From positions 45,595,601-45,659,600 of the forward strand of contig NC_092356.1 in the NCBI RefSeq assembly GCF_963676685.1: 64,000 nt of DNA. The letters run 5' to 3'. A model generated the notes under the pieces. The model was not told where the DNA came from. It ran no database searches and was given only the letters and a program-made list of their open reading frames with translations. Below are positions 21,119-30,922 of this stretch, piece by piece; position 1 is the first letter of the stretch; each line of letters begins with the position of its first letter. Both the position numbers and the translations under genes were made by a program. This DNA comes from Mytilus edulis. Lineage: Eukaryota; Mollusca; Bivalvia; Mytilida; Mytilidae.

Positions 21119-21216
21119 TGTTTGTCACAGAATTTAAACTTATTTCAATTATTGTTATTACAGTGTGTGGACATATAAAACTGAAGAAAAAACTGTAAAT
21201 CAAAAAGATTTTAAAG

Positions 21217-22395
21217 ATGCGTTTTCAAAGTCTCAGAGTGCTTCTGATGTTCAGTATTGCAAACCCTTGTATCGAACTTGTCCACACTCAAAGTCATACT
21301 GATGTTAAAACACTCCACACTGATATATTTACGAACTATAAAAAAGAAATTTTACCCACGGCGGACCAATCTAAACCATTGGTAATAGGAGTTACATTTT
21401 TCATGGCTTCATTCAATTCGTTTAATGAAGTAGAAGAAACAATTTCACTTACTGCGGCAGTAGGGATGAATTGGACTGATCCAGCTCTCGAGTGGAATCC
21501 AATCTTGTATGGTAATTTGTACGGTACCATAATTAATCCGAAAGATTTGTGGCTTCCGCAATTATTCCTGATAAACAGAGTTGACTCGATGGATCCGGTA
21601 GGAGATGACACCATGTTTTTCCCTACAATCATATACACCGGAGAGGTGATTTACAGTCCTGGTGGAATTCTAAAGGCTAAATGTCCTACGGATATATCCA
21701 AATTTCCGTTTGATAGTCAGACATGTACTCTACAGCTGATGCCTTGGGGATTTATTCAAGCGAATCTTTTATTAACGTCCAATTTCGACAAAGCTCAGCT
21801 TGACTTCTTTTCTCAACATTCAGACTGGAATCTGTTAGAGTACTCTACCAGTATTGTGAATGAGTCTCTAGGATACAGTGTGTTAAAAGTGAAACTAACA
21901 TTTGAACGCGAGCCGTTGTATTTTGCGGTGATGATTATTCTTCCGACACTTCTATTTTCACTTTTGAATCCATTAGTTTTCGTCTTACCAGTAGAATCTG
22001 GAGAACGAGTGTCATTATCGATGACAATTTTACTGTCATACGCCATATTTTTAACACTTGTGTCAGCTTCGATTCCTGCGTCTTCAAATCCTATGTGCGT
22101 TTTATTAATTGCCATGATCGCCATCATCTCTATCAGCGGTGTAATCGTAATTGGTTCCATAATAAGTGCAAACTATTTCTATCTCAACAATAGCAAAAAC
22201 ATTGGAATGGTGATGAAATATTTCACCAAACTGTGGATGAGGAAAAAGAACAAAGTAGTTCCAATAGATGTATACAAAGAACCGACAATTAGGGGAAAGG
22301 ATGTAACAGAGATGTTAGACTCTCTTTTTTTCTATGGAACATATATTTCAATCTTTCTTATCATTTCTGGTTATTTTTTGTATGTTTTGTTATAA
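21217..22395 (+). CDS. Cys-loop ligand-gated ion channel subunit (nicotinic receptor-like), intronless
   Basis: A complete 392-residue pentameric-channel subunit of the plasma membrane. Residues 1-~25 form a signal peptide. The extracellular domain carries MNWTDPALEW (84-93), LWLPQ (loop A position, 111-115), the 13-residue Cys loop between C156 and C170, and W177 at the loop B aromatic position. Loop C has no vicinal cysteine pair (LGYSVLK, 218-224), so it is not a classical alpha subunit. Four membrane segments follow: M1 ~234-258, M2 ~264-287, M3 ~292-318 and M4 ~369-392, with a short M3-M4 loop of ~50 residues. M2 begins with SGER, keeping Glu at -1' and Leu at 9', which predicts a cation channel; the usual outer-ring 20' Glu is Ala. 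Glycosylation sequons are at N85 and N215. No introns. The paralogue at 26391 is similar throughout. The ligand is unknown; choline-type binding is uncertain without the loop C disulfide. Confidence 0.93.
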   Translation: MRFQSLRVLLMFSIANPCIELVHTQSHTDVKTLHTDIFTNYKKEILPTADQSKPLVIGVTFFMASFNSFNEVEETISLTAAVGMNWTDPALEWNPILYGNLYGTIINPKDLWLPQLFLINRVDSMDPVGDDTMFFPTIIYTGEVIYSPGGILKAKCPTDISKFPFDSQTCTLQLMPWGFIQANLLLTSNFDKAQLDFFSQHSDWNLLEYSTSIVNESLGYSVLKVKLTFEREPLYFAVMIILPTLLFSLLNPLVFVLPVESGERVSLSMTILLSYAIFLTLVSASIPASSNPMCVLLIAMIAIISISGVIVIGSIISANYFYLNNSKNIGMVMKYFTKLWMRKKNKVVPIDVYKEPTIRGKDVTEMLDSLFFYGTYISIFLIISGYFLYVLL

Positions 22396-22474
22396 TGATA
22401 TGAATATAACCCAATTAGTTTAAATTCAAGGTAGGTTGTTGCTTCCTTAATGCAAAGGTTTTATAAACCATGCA

Positions 22475-22480
22475 AATAAA
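22475..22480 (+). promoter_or_regulatory. Polyadenylation signal of the first receptor gene
   Basis: AATAAA 80 bases after the stop codon at 22395, the first such hexamer downstream. Confidence 0.5.
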
Positions 22481-23201
22481 TCTATCATTTATTTGTTTGT
22501 TTTAAGTGTTGTTTTTCACTTGTATATTATTATTCAGATAATGCAAAAATAATTGTACGCGACAGCATTGTTAGTCCCTGAATCATCGTGTTTCTATCAC
22601 AACAATAGAATAAAATATAAACCAAAAAATCTTTACTTTTAAAAATTCTTTAAAGAAATACTTAAATATGACAATATAATTAAACAGATAAAAAACAAAA
22701 AGATCAAACTTTTTGAAAAAGCACATACTTCTAATTTCCAGCAGTCTGGCAGTTTTCTAATATAACTTCCCTTACCATCATATGAACAGAACATCCTAAC
22801 GACCTACTGTTTGTTTATTTTCTGTTGATCGCGAGCAAAATAAAATTTAACAACAGAATCCGAAGTTTTTAAAATTATGTTATTAGATTTTAAGTATATC
22901 CTCTTATGATTTAAGATCACGTAGAAAGTAAAACAGCCAAAATATAGAACACCAACGAAAAAGTCCCTTATCAAATGGAAAAAAAATCATTAGCTCAAAC
23001 ACATCTATCGAATGTTACATTCCTGATGTGGTATAGATATTTCCTTTTGTAGAAAATAGTGGAATAGAAACTGGTTTTATAGCTAGCTAAACCAGAAACA
23101 AAGTTTTGAATTAACTTGTTTTCAGATATGTCAAAGCTGTGTTCTGGAAGTCGGACAAAATTATTGAAAAAATTATAAAAAAAAGCCGTAGACAAGAAAA
23201 T
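22481..23201. other. Non-coding stretch
   Basis: AT-rich DNA after the first receptor gene. I see no recognisable gene or repeat here. Confidence 0.5.
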
Positions 23202-23296
23202 GTAATTACAAATGAAGCTACATAGAACTTAACTATTCCTACTGGAAACACAAAGTACACAATCATTGTCAAATGATATGAATTATATCGACATAC
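23202..23296 (-). repeat. Left arm of a 95-bp inverted duplication
   Basis: Reverse complement of 23985-24079 with only a few mismatches. Both contain 'TGATTGTGTACTTTG', 'GTAGGAATAGTTAA' and 'CTATGTAGCTTCATTTGTAA'. Read in the same sense both arms encode MIVYF-F--GIVKFYVASFVIT, a hydrophobic stretch, but no complete gene is visible. Confidence 0.85.
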
Positions 23297-23565
23297 ATGT
23301 ACCAGTTTTGGCACCGGAGAACAAGCACAAGTCCAACCATATGTCAACAACATTTACATAAATTAGCTTAGACTACAAATTGTAGATACTACTTTTCATG
23401 TGTAAGTGCATTACTTTGCTTTCAAAGTTCCAAAATGAAATTCTACAATACGAAAACAAGAAATTTGGTATAATTGCTATTAAGACAACTAATCACCAAA
23501 AATGTATACGCTATAGTAAGTTGACCATCAAGTGCATGGTTGCTAATATCTGATAATACCGCATA

Positions 23566-23784
23566 GCGGGTTATTTTCACGGGGCCAAAATTTCGCCATT
23601 TTCATTGAATAAGGTATACGAAATATTGTGGCGGTTATTATTTTGGTGGATTGAAAACTTTTATTAAAACCTTTTCATGTACACTTTTAATTTGGTGGAA
23701 TTTATTTTGGCGATTTTGTCCTATCCGCGAAAATAAGCGAAAATGTACCCCCCCCCCCCCCCCCCCCCCGCGAAAATAACCCGC
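23566..23784. mobile_element. MITE with GCGGGTTATTTTC ends and a poly-C run
   Basis: Terminal inverted repeats GCGGGTTATTTTC (23566-23578) and GAAAATAACCCGC (23772-23784). Inner sequences such as CGAAAATAAGCGAAAA repeat the motif. A run of ~20 C residues lies at about 23749-23769. The MITE lies between the two arms of the 95-bp inverted duplication. Confidence 0.75.
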
Positions 23785-23984
23785 AATACAATTTCTATGT
23801 TTTCTACTCCCCAGGCATATATGAATTAACCGTGTTTAGCATAACTTTCGGATCTTTTGTGTTTAAAAGCTTTTCAACTCCGTATTTGATTGATCGTTCA
23901 ACTGTTTTGATTCGTGCGACACAGATAAGTCTTATGCAGACGAATCGCCAATCTGGCGAACCAAATTAAAAGCTTTGCATTTTT

Positions 23985-24079
23985 GTATGTCAATATAATT
24001 CATATCACTTGACTATGATTGTGTACTTTGCGTTTCAAGTAGGAATAGTTAAATTCTATGTAGCTTCATTTGTAATTAC
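23985..24079 (+). repeat. Right arm of the 95-bp inverted duplication
   Basis: Inverted partner of 23202-23296, ~690 bases away. Sequence outside both arms is unrelated, so the ends are sharp. Confidence 0.85.
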
Positions 24080-24164
24080 CGTTTCAACAAGGAGTCTGTC
24101 TGACAAAGCTGAAGCAGTTTTTACTTCAAATTATTTCCCAATGACCTTCATAACAGGAGAGACT

Positions 24165-24460
24165 AAAAGATATGAAAGGGACAATCAAAATCAAACTGAA
24201 CACACAACGGCAAAAATGCAAAAGAAAAAAGAAAAAAAGACAAACAACAGATTACAAAACACAACATAGAAAATTAAAGATTGAGTAACATGAACTCCAC
24301 CAAAAACCGAGGTTCATCTAAGGTGCTTCGAAAGCGGATCTTGCTGCACATCCGATACCCGTCTTATTGCTCATGTAAATATAAACCCGGTGAAAAGTTT
24401 ATTGAGTCACATTTGGGGGAAATGATTAAACATATTCTTATGACGACGGCATTATTGAGC
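24165..24460 (-). repeat. Orphan 3' tail of Penelope-like family A, inverted
   Basis: Minus-strand match to the sequence after the RT at 44258: landmarks (on +) 'AACACAACATAGAAAATTAA', 'GCGGATCTTGCTGCACATC', 'CCCGTCTTATTGCTCATGT' and 'AAACCCGGTGAAAAGTTT'. Confidence 0.65.
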
Positions 24461-25147
24461 TATTGATCGACAATCTAAAAACATAGTTAAAAAATTGAGT
24501 ACACAAACTATCATGTTGAAATACAGTTCTTAATATATTTTCAAAGGAAACAATACAGTTTATTTCCAGATACCAAATCAAAATTTCACGGACGTCGGTT
24601 TCGCTTTGTTTATTTTATGCACACAACGACAGACCCTACAATTGCTTAAAACAAATTGTAATTTAACTTCTGCTTGAAAGTTTACAACGTTTAAGCGACA
24701 TTACCAGTGCCTAAGAAGAAGGGTGGTTACCAAAGATTTCTGAAATACCGTCTCTTCCTTTTTCCAAAAAAAAAATCATTTGACAATACCACGACCTTGT
24801 AGATAAATACTCCTTATTAGTTTCACAAATAGTATTACTGATTATTCCATTTGTTTTGTAATATATGTTTCACGTGGCTCGGTATTTATTCATCTTGCCA
24901 TTGCTTTTTTTTTTTTTTTTTTTTAATTTTCTACTTTAGATTACAATTGCAAATTTTGAAGTAGAAAATTTCCAAAATGCAACAAAGGGATATTCCCAAA
25001 TATGCAACTTAAACATAAAGCTTAAAAAGCCCACTTATTCATAATTACAGAAACCCTCTAAACTACTGAATTTCCTAAAGACCGTCAATGCGAATTATTA
25101 TATAAACAGTTAGATTACATTTTGATTCTCTACAAAAAACTGATAAA
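24461..25147. other. Non-coding stretch with poly-T and a small hairpin
   Basis: A ~18-base T run lies at about 24905-24924. ATTTTCTACTT (about 24926-24936) is matched inverted by AAGTAGAAAAT shortly after. Nothing else recognisable. Confidence 0.5.
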
Positions 25148-25868
25148 GCTGGGGTCACACATTCACGATTTTTACTGCCGTCCTTGACAGGACCATTCCC
25201 GATTAGAATTTGTCAAAAGTCTGATCAAGATCCTGTGAATCGTGGATGGAAATTCGATTTGTATCTTTCGCCAGGTAAAATTCGACCGAGTCTGTCACGA
25301 CTGCGTCCCGATTCTACCGAATGTAATCCGACAGAGATCAGATAGTGACAAGACAGTGAACCGACGTTGACGGAAGTTATCCGTTTGAAAACAGTCGGCA
25401 TAATCGGGATGATCAGGTACTGTCGGAACGTAATCCTATCACGGTCCGCTCTATCGCATTGCAAACGGCTTTGTCTGGTCTCATTCGTATTGTATTCTGT
25501 TATTGTCGGGACTTCTCCAGATCATTCCCGTTCCACAGGACACCGTCCCGAATACACAGAACATTGTTAGGAATTCGATCCGATACAGCAGAATCTGTCA
25601 CGACATAGGCACGATTGTAACCCGACTAGACAAAATCGGCTGAGTTTCCACGAATGTTACGGGACGCACCTAACTGTCGGGGTGCTTTGCCGAACTATTC
25701 GGACCCTTCCCGACCAGTAGGAATCTGTTACGAACTAAAACGACTGCGTTCAGAATATAATAGGACATTCCAGATAATTGAGGATACTAATCCGACTTTT
25801 TCACTTTTCGTGTCGTATCGCTTTCTGATCTCAAACGGGAGCAATAATCGGCAATGTGTGAACCCCGC
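25148..25868. mobile_element. 721-bp non-autonomous DNA transposon with ATAAA direct repeats
   Basis: The left end GCTGGGGTCACACATT and the right end AATGTGTGAACCCCGC are imperfect inverted repeats. They are directly bounded by ATAAA on both sides (25143-25147 and 25869-25873), a probable target duplication. The interior is GC-richer than its surroundings and full of short related blocks (CCGACAGT-, TCCCGAT- and CGGACTA-like motifs on both strands). No transposase is present. It ends ~420 bases upstream of the second receptor gene's TATA box. Ends of this style recall Harbinger-related MITEs, but a 5-bp duplication is not typical for them. Confidence 0.7.
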
Positions 25869-25877
25869 ATAAAAGAA

Positions 25878-25965
25878 CACTAATTAAACTTTAATTTACT
25901 CAGTATAATTGCTTCCGTTTAACATTGTAAATTCAATGATTCATCAGTATTTATTTTATTTCAAA
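25878..25965 (+). repeat. Conserved distal 5' flank of the receptor genes, copy 2
   Basis: Near-identical to 29325-29400 and recognisably similar to 20688-20780 ('AATTTACTCAGTATAA', 'GTTTAACATTGTAAATTCAA', 'ATTCATCAGTATTTATT'). Confidence 0.75.
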
Positions 25966-26149
25966 ACAAGTCGATTGCATCGTAATTGTGTATGGATAAT
26001 CGTTTTTACACTAAGTAAATCCAAACACATATTAAGGATTTTAATGACGTAGTTATTAACATATACAGATTATAAATCACATCAATTTTATCTTAAAATT
26101 ACCGTCTGTGAACTTTTATTAATGACTTAATGGAGACCTTTGATTTGTT

Positions 26150-26163
26150 AGCCTCGGTCATTT
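26150..26163 (+). repeat. Short Harbinger-type end remnant
   Basis: TTAGCCTCGGTCA matches the terminus (GCCTCGGTCA with a preceding TTA) of the cluster at 4991-7943. It is absent from the corresponding place upstream of the first receptor gene. It could be an excision or truncation remnant; at 13 bases it may also be chance. Confidence 0.35.
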
Positions 26164-26290
26164 CCTTTTTTTTAAATCAAAGAATTGAATGTTTAATTTA
26201 ATCTATTTGTTTTGTTTCGTTCTTTAGTATTTCTTGATAGGTTGTCTAATTGTTCATATTGACTATTATACTAATAACTAGAACGCTGTA

Positions 26291-26299
26291 TATAAATAA
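26291..26299 (+). promoter_or_regulatory. TATA box of the second Cys-loop receptor gene
   Basis: TATAAATAA in the block AGAACGCTG..TATAAATAAAGTTTGTTATAGAATTTAAACTT that is shared with the first gene. The ATG lies 100 bases downstream. Confidence 0.65.
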
Positions 26300-26390
26300 A
26301 GTTTGTTATAGAATTTAAACTTCTTTCAAATTTTGTCAAAACAACATCATTATAAATCGTCATATATATCGCACAGTTGTAAATCAAAAG

Positions 26391-27566
26391 ATGTGTTTTC
26401 GACAATTTGGATTGCTTCTTTCTGTCATTATTGTAGCATCCATCGAACTTGTCTACGCTCAAAGTCATGCTGATGTTAAACGCCTCTACACTGATTTGTT
26501 TACTGACTATAGAAAAGAAATCATACCCACGGCAGACCAATCAAAACCGTTAGTGGTAGGAGTTACGTTTCATATAGCGTCATTCAATTCGTTTAATGAA
26601 GTAGACGAAACAATGTCTCTGACTGCAGTAGTAGACATGAATTGGACTGATCCAGCTCTAATGTGGGATCCAACCTTGTATGGTAATATAAACTTTACTA
26701 CAATAAATCCGAAAGATTTGTGGCTTCCGCAAATATACCTCACAAACACAGTAGACCCAATGAATCCAATAGGACATGACTCAAAAGCTTACCCAACAAT
26801 TGGATACACTGGAAAGGTGTTTTATAGTCACGGTGGAATTCTTAAGGCTAAATGTCCTACGGATATATCGAAGTTTCCCTTTGATAGTCAGACATGTACA
26901 CTAGAATTGATGACTTGGGGATTCGTTCAATCTCAACTTTTACTATCTTCCAATTTCGACAAAGCTCAGCTTGGCTTCTTTGATGCACATTCAGACTGGA
27001 ATCTGTTAGAATACTCTACGCATGTTGTAAGTGTGTCTTTTGGATACAGTATGTTAACAGTAAAACTTACCTTTAAACGAGAGCCGTTATATTTCACGGT
27101 TATGATTATTCTTCCGACACTTCTATTTTCACTTTTGAATCCATTAGTTTTCGTCCTACCTGTAGAATCTGGAGAACGAGTGTCATTATCGATGACAATT
27201 TTACTGTCATACGCCATATTTTTAACACTTGTGTCAGCTTCGATTCCTGCTACTTCAAATCCTATGTGCGTTTTATTAATTGTCATGATCGCCATCATCT
27301 TGATCAGCGGTGTGATCGTAATTGGTTCCATAATGAATGCAAAATACTTCTACCTCGAAAATGACAAACACATTGGAATGGTGATGAAATATTTCACCAA
27401 ACTGTGGAAGAGGAAAATGAACAAAGTGGTTCCAATAGATGAATATAAAGAACCGACAATTAGGATAAAGGATGTAACGGAGATGTTAGATTCTCTTTTC
27501 TTCTATGGAACATATATTTTAATAGTTGTAATCATTTCTAGTTATATTTTGTATGTCTTATTATAA
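26391..27566 (+). CDS. Cys-loop ligand-gated ion channel subunit (nicotinic receptor-like), intronless tandem paralogue
   Basis: A complete 391-residue paralogue of the 21217 gene with the same architecture. It has a signal peptide ending near VYAQS, the Cys loop C155-C169, a loop B Trp at 176 and no vicinal cysteines in loop C. M2 again carries SGER (-1' Glu), Leu 9' and Ala 20'. The M3-M4 loop is short and M4 ends the protein. The two proteins differ most in the ligand-binding domain: for example the segment after MNWTDPAL, the loop following LWLPQ, and the segment between TWGF and the Cys loop. They are nearly identical from M1 to M3. The sequon NFT near residue 102 is private to this copy. 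I infer two subunits that share a pore but sense different ligands or assemble at different interfaces. Divergent binding domains and an open frame argue against a pseudogene. Confidence 0.93.
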   Translation: MCFRQFGLLLSVIIVASIELVYAQSHADVKRLYTDLFTDYRKEIIPTADQSKPLVVGVTFHIASFNSFNEVDETMSLTAVVDMNWTDPALMWDPTLYGNINFTTINPKDLWLPQIYLTNTVDPMNPIGHDSKAYPTIGYTGKVFYSHGGILKAKCPTDISKFPFDSQTCTLELMTWGFVQSQLLLSSNFDKAQLGFFDAHSDWNLLEYSTHVVSVSFGYSMLTVKLTFKREPLYFTVMIILPTLLFSLLNPLVFVLPVESGERVSLSMTILLSYAIFLTLVSASIPATSNPMCVLLIVMIAIILISGVIVIGSIMNAKYFYLENDKHIGMVMKYFTKLWKRKMNKVVPIDEYKEPTIRIKDVTEMLDSLFFYGTYILIVVIISSYILYVLL

Positions 27567-27673
27567 TGTTTTGAAGATATATCATCAGGTAACAGTTCTT
27601 TTTTTTTTGGTATGCTTGAGTAGATTTGTGCATATGTGCTACACCTCAACAAAATGGTATTATTTAGTTTGGA

Positions 27674-27679
27674 AATAAA
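27674..27679 (+). promoter_or_regulatory. Polyadenylation signal of the second receptor gene
   Basis: AATAAA 108 bases after the stop codon at 27566. Confidence 0.5.
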
Positions 27680-27747
27680 TGTGAACATTGGTCAGTTTGC
27701 GTTATTCTTATTACAGTATTTCTATAGTACAAATATGAATGTACACG

Positions 27748-27850
27748 ACTGTCATACAAGTGATAGGTTTAAAAAGCTTTAAATTCAGGGTTAAATGCCT
27801 TTGTTACATGAGGAAATGCCTGCACCCAGTCAGAAATATAACAGGTTTTT
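27748..27850 (+). repeat. Partial copy of repeat R4
   Basis: 'CGACTGTCATACAAGTGATA' and 'GAAATGCCTGCACC' match repeat R4; the middle is diverged. Confidence 0.55.
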
Positions 27851-28119
27851 TAAATATGAATCACAATTAAAATAAATTTATAGTTCCTATGTCATGTATG
27901 TTGATCTGGTGTGACGCAGTTCAAAGTTCTATTATGGTGCACTGTATGTGGAAGGTGATCGTTGTTATTCTGTGGTTTCATGTATAAGTATACTGTTATA
28001 TCATTTATGTATTTCTCAGTCCCTCTGAATTCTTAACATTGATTTTATTGTATTTTTCACATAGTGTTGTCCTTTTAGCTGTATTTTCAACATTGCTTTT
28101 CAACAGGGTGTGTGGCTAG

Positions 28120-28345
28120 CCATACAACACGGTTCAAACCAACATTTATTGTTAAAATATCCTGTATCAAGTCAGGATTATGTCAGCTGTTATCAAATAG
28201 TTCGTTTTCAAGTACGCCAGCGTTTGTTTTTGTAGTAGTTCAGTACTTCTGGTATTCTGTTGTTTTCCTCTTATATTAAATGCCTTTTGGAGTTTGTGAC
28301 CCGGATTTGTTTTTCACTTAATCGATCTAAGACTTTCGAACAGCT
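28120..28345 (+). repeat. Dispersed repeat R4/R5 compound
   Basis: Begins like R4 ('GGTTCAAACCAACATTT', 'TCAAGTCAGGATTATG'). It ends with R5 ('GACCCGGATTTGTTTTT', 'GACTTTCGAACAGC'), the same order as at 52565-52840. R5 occurs alone at 40155-40240. Confidence 0.6.
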
Positions 28346-28619
28346 ATATACTACTTTAGTCTTGATTTACTAACATAATCCCAAATTTCCAAAATCCATG
28401 ATTTTAGTTATGTTTATGTTCATCCTTGTATAGTTTTATAGTAACGAATTCTAAGTGTGGAGTGTAAAAAAAATAATTGGTACATTGAAAAGGTAATAGT
28501 TATAGGATATGTGTTCCTGGATAACAATCCTCGACGGCCGGAGGCCGGAGGGATTTCTTATCCAGACATGCTGTATCCAAAAGTGTTTAACTAACTTGCA
28601 CTCGATGCTAAACCCTTAT

Positions 28620-28870
28620 TAGGATATATTTGAGAAGAGGAGCGAAAGATACCAGTGGGGCATGCAACAACGCGATGTCTAAAATACAAAAAGATAATTA
28701 GAAAATAATTATACACAAGACACATCATAGAAAAATACAGAGTTAGCAACACGAACCCCACAAAACACTGGGGGTGATCTCAGGTGCTCTGGATGGGTAA
28801 GCAGATCTTGATCCACTTGTGGCACCCGTCGTGTTGCTCATGCTATTACAAATCCGGGAAATAGTTTAAC
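28620..28870 (-). repeat. Orphan Penelope-like family A tail, inverted
   Basis: Landmarks on +: 'GCGAAAGATACCAGTGGGG', 'CGAACCCCACAAAACACTGG', 'GGGTAAGCAGATCTTGATCC', 'GGCACCCGTCGTGTTGCTCA'. This is the reverse complement of the tail at 45290-45500. Confidence 0.7.
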
Positions 28871-29324
28871 TTGTTGACATTGAATATTAAATGACGAAGC
28901 ACTTTAATTGACAATATCAAACCATAATTTATATAAACAATTTCGTTTTAGATGAAACCCCTCTAGTAACCTTACTTTGACGATCGATCTTCATTCAAAC
29001 TTTGATAATTGAGTAGATATTACAAATGTCGACGTTACTGTTTTGAATATTTACGTTTAATCCATGTGCAAAAATGGATCAGCAGGTCAAGATTTGCCGT
29101 ATCAAACATTTTTATTACAAAAAAAAAGCAAAAAAAAACAACATCATAATTCTTTTATGCAGAAGTCCATATGAATGGGAGTAATACGGACGACAATTTT
29201 ATTGAGTCAGGCGTTTGACTTTGCGAATGCGACGGCAAAAAATGCAAACTTTATAACACAAAGTACTTACAATCATCAATTTAGTGAAAGGAATCAATAA
29301 CAATATGATATAAAATAGCTAATT
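28871..29324. other. Non-coding stretch
   Basis: AT-rich; no recognisable gene. It ends where the third copy of the receptor 5' flank begins. Confidence 0.5.
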
Positions 29325-29400
29325 AAACTTAAATTTACTCAGTATAACTGCTTCTGTTTAACATTGTAAATTCAACTATTCATCAGTATTTATTAAATTC
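29325..29400 (+). repeat. Orphan third copy of the receptor-gene 5' flank
   Basis: Differs from 25878-25965 at only a handful of positions over ~75 bases. The similarity stops at about 29397, where Penelope-like sequence in reverse begins. There is no receptor coding sequence after it. Confidence 0.75.
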
Positions 29401-30060
29401 ATATATAACAAGATTGGTTTTATGAATGGTCTATAGACTATCGTTAATATTAAAATTAATCTTATTCCAAAGTTAAACTGATGGTATTTTAATAAGTTTA
29501 TTTCAAGAATCGATAGGTTTACTCGGATGGTATTTAAATTTACGGGCTCGATCAAGAACATAACCGAAAAAAAATAGTGTGTATCATCCTGTTTGTAATA
29601 AGTTTTTGACATAGTTATACAATCATACAAACTTTTGACAAAATCTGTGTATCTATGCGTATTAACTAGTAATTGAGTAAAGCTTTTAAGCAATTTAGGT
29701 AACGAAATCCTTGACTTAGAAATACCAAGATTACATTGATTAATAATACATATATCTCTTCTAATACGGACATAGCGACAGATATGATATATTTGAACAC
29801 GGTAATATGAGACAAGAGGGAAATCATCGTCAAAAAGAGGCAAATTCTACATTTAGTCGTAAATTGTTGTGTAAAGTTTCTCCTAATTTGAAAGACAAAA
29901 AAACTCCAACAGGAAAAGAAGTTATTGCTGTTCATTTTGGATTTGTATAACATATCATGTCTTTGGATAATATTCGGCGGTAAATTAAGATAATTATTGA
30001 TTATTTGACGACATATCAAACATATCAAATTAACGACGAAATTCTTAATTTATCAATAAT
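29376..30060 (-). pseudogene. Degraded Penelope-like family B reverse transcriptase relic
   Basis: On the minus strand two overlapping frames carry PLFDDDFPLVSYYRVQIYHI and CRYVRIR, parallel to the thumb segment PFLDGDVPLSPSYGVYISQLVRF of the copy at 12751. The second frame carries LSQGFRYLNCLKALLNY, parallel to LHQGFRYYKLVKTF. Frameshifts and stops are frequent, so this copy is much older than the other two. Confidence 0.6.
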
Positions 30061-30922
30061 ACGAAGTATTTATTTAGTTTGAATATGCAGTGTTCTTTAG
30101 ACAGTTGTTTATTTTTCATTTTCTTTTGAAATGGAAATGTCTGTTTGTTTTCCACTTCTTTGCCATTTACACTATACTTCTTCAAATAACAATTATAAAT
30201 TTGCAAAAAGAATATTAATGTTGTAAATAATAGAACTGAAGACTTCGATTGCAAATATTAAAATTCAATATTCACTTCAAAGTCAAATGACACTTCAAAT
30301 CAAAATATAAATAGATATGTGGTATATACTTAAATAGCTAAGTTTAATCCTTTATTTTTTTCGAAATATCTCGGAGAACTTTGCCAACCTAGTACACTCA
30401 TCACTATTGAAAGGGGAATACAATATAATGTAATTTAAACAACTTTAATTTGATCTGAAAGAAAGATTTAGGATACCAAAATCATTCAATAACTGTTGGA
30501 CATTTCTGTACATGAGAAAAAAAGTTAGCTGTCGTTTAATACAGATAAATGATGCACTAACATAAATTCAGGATCCGTACAGGCCTAACTGTCCTATGTT
30601 CTACCCTACTGAGCATGCATGGATGCGAATAAGACACGGATCAATAACGGTCTCCGAATTTTGATATTGTTTTCAAAAATTGGCGTTTTCTGTGAAAAAC
30701 AGATTATTTAAAAGACAAATTGAGGAAGTATAAATCACTACATGTATACGTCATATCACTGATATTTCCGACTTTGTTAGGTTTAAGTTGAATTGTGGAT
30801 CAATGAAATCAGTCTCTTCTTGAAGTGGTATAGATATTCCCGAAATATCATAGTTACAAGCTTTTCTTTTGATTAATAACTCTTGATACTATGTTTACTT
30901 TGGGATTTTTTTCGATTTTTCT
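30061..30922. other. Non-coding stretch
   Basis: AT-rich, without a recognisable gene or repeat. Confidence 0.5.

Noticed and set aside
21336-22160. Minus-strand open frames of 100-121 codons inside the receptor genes
   Set aside because: They are antisense shadows of the strongly supported receptor reading frames.
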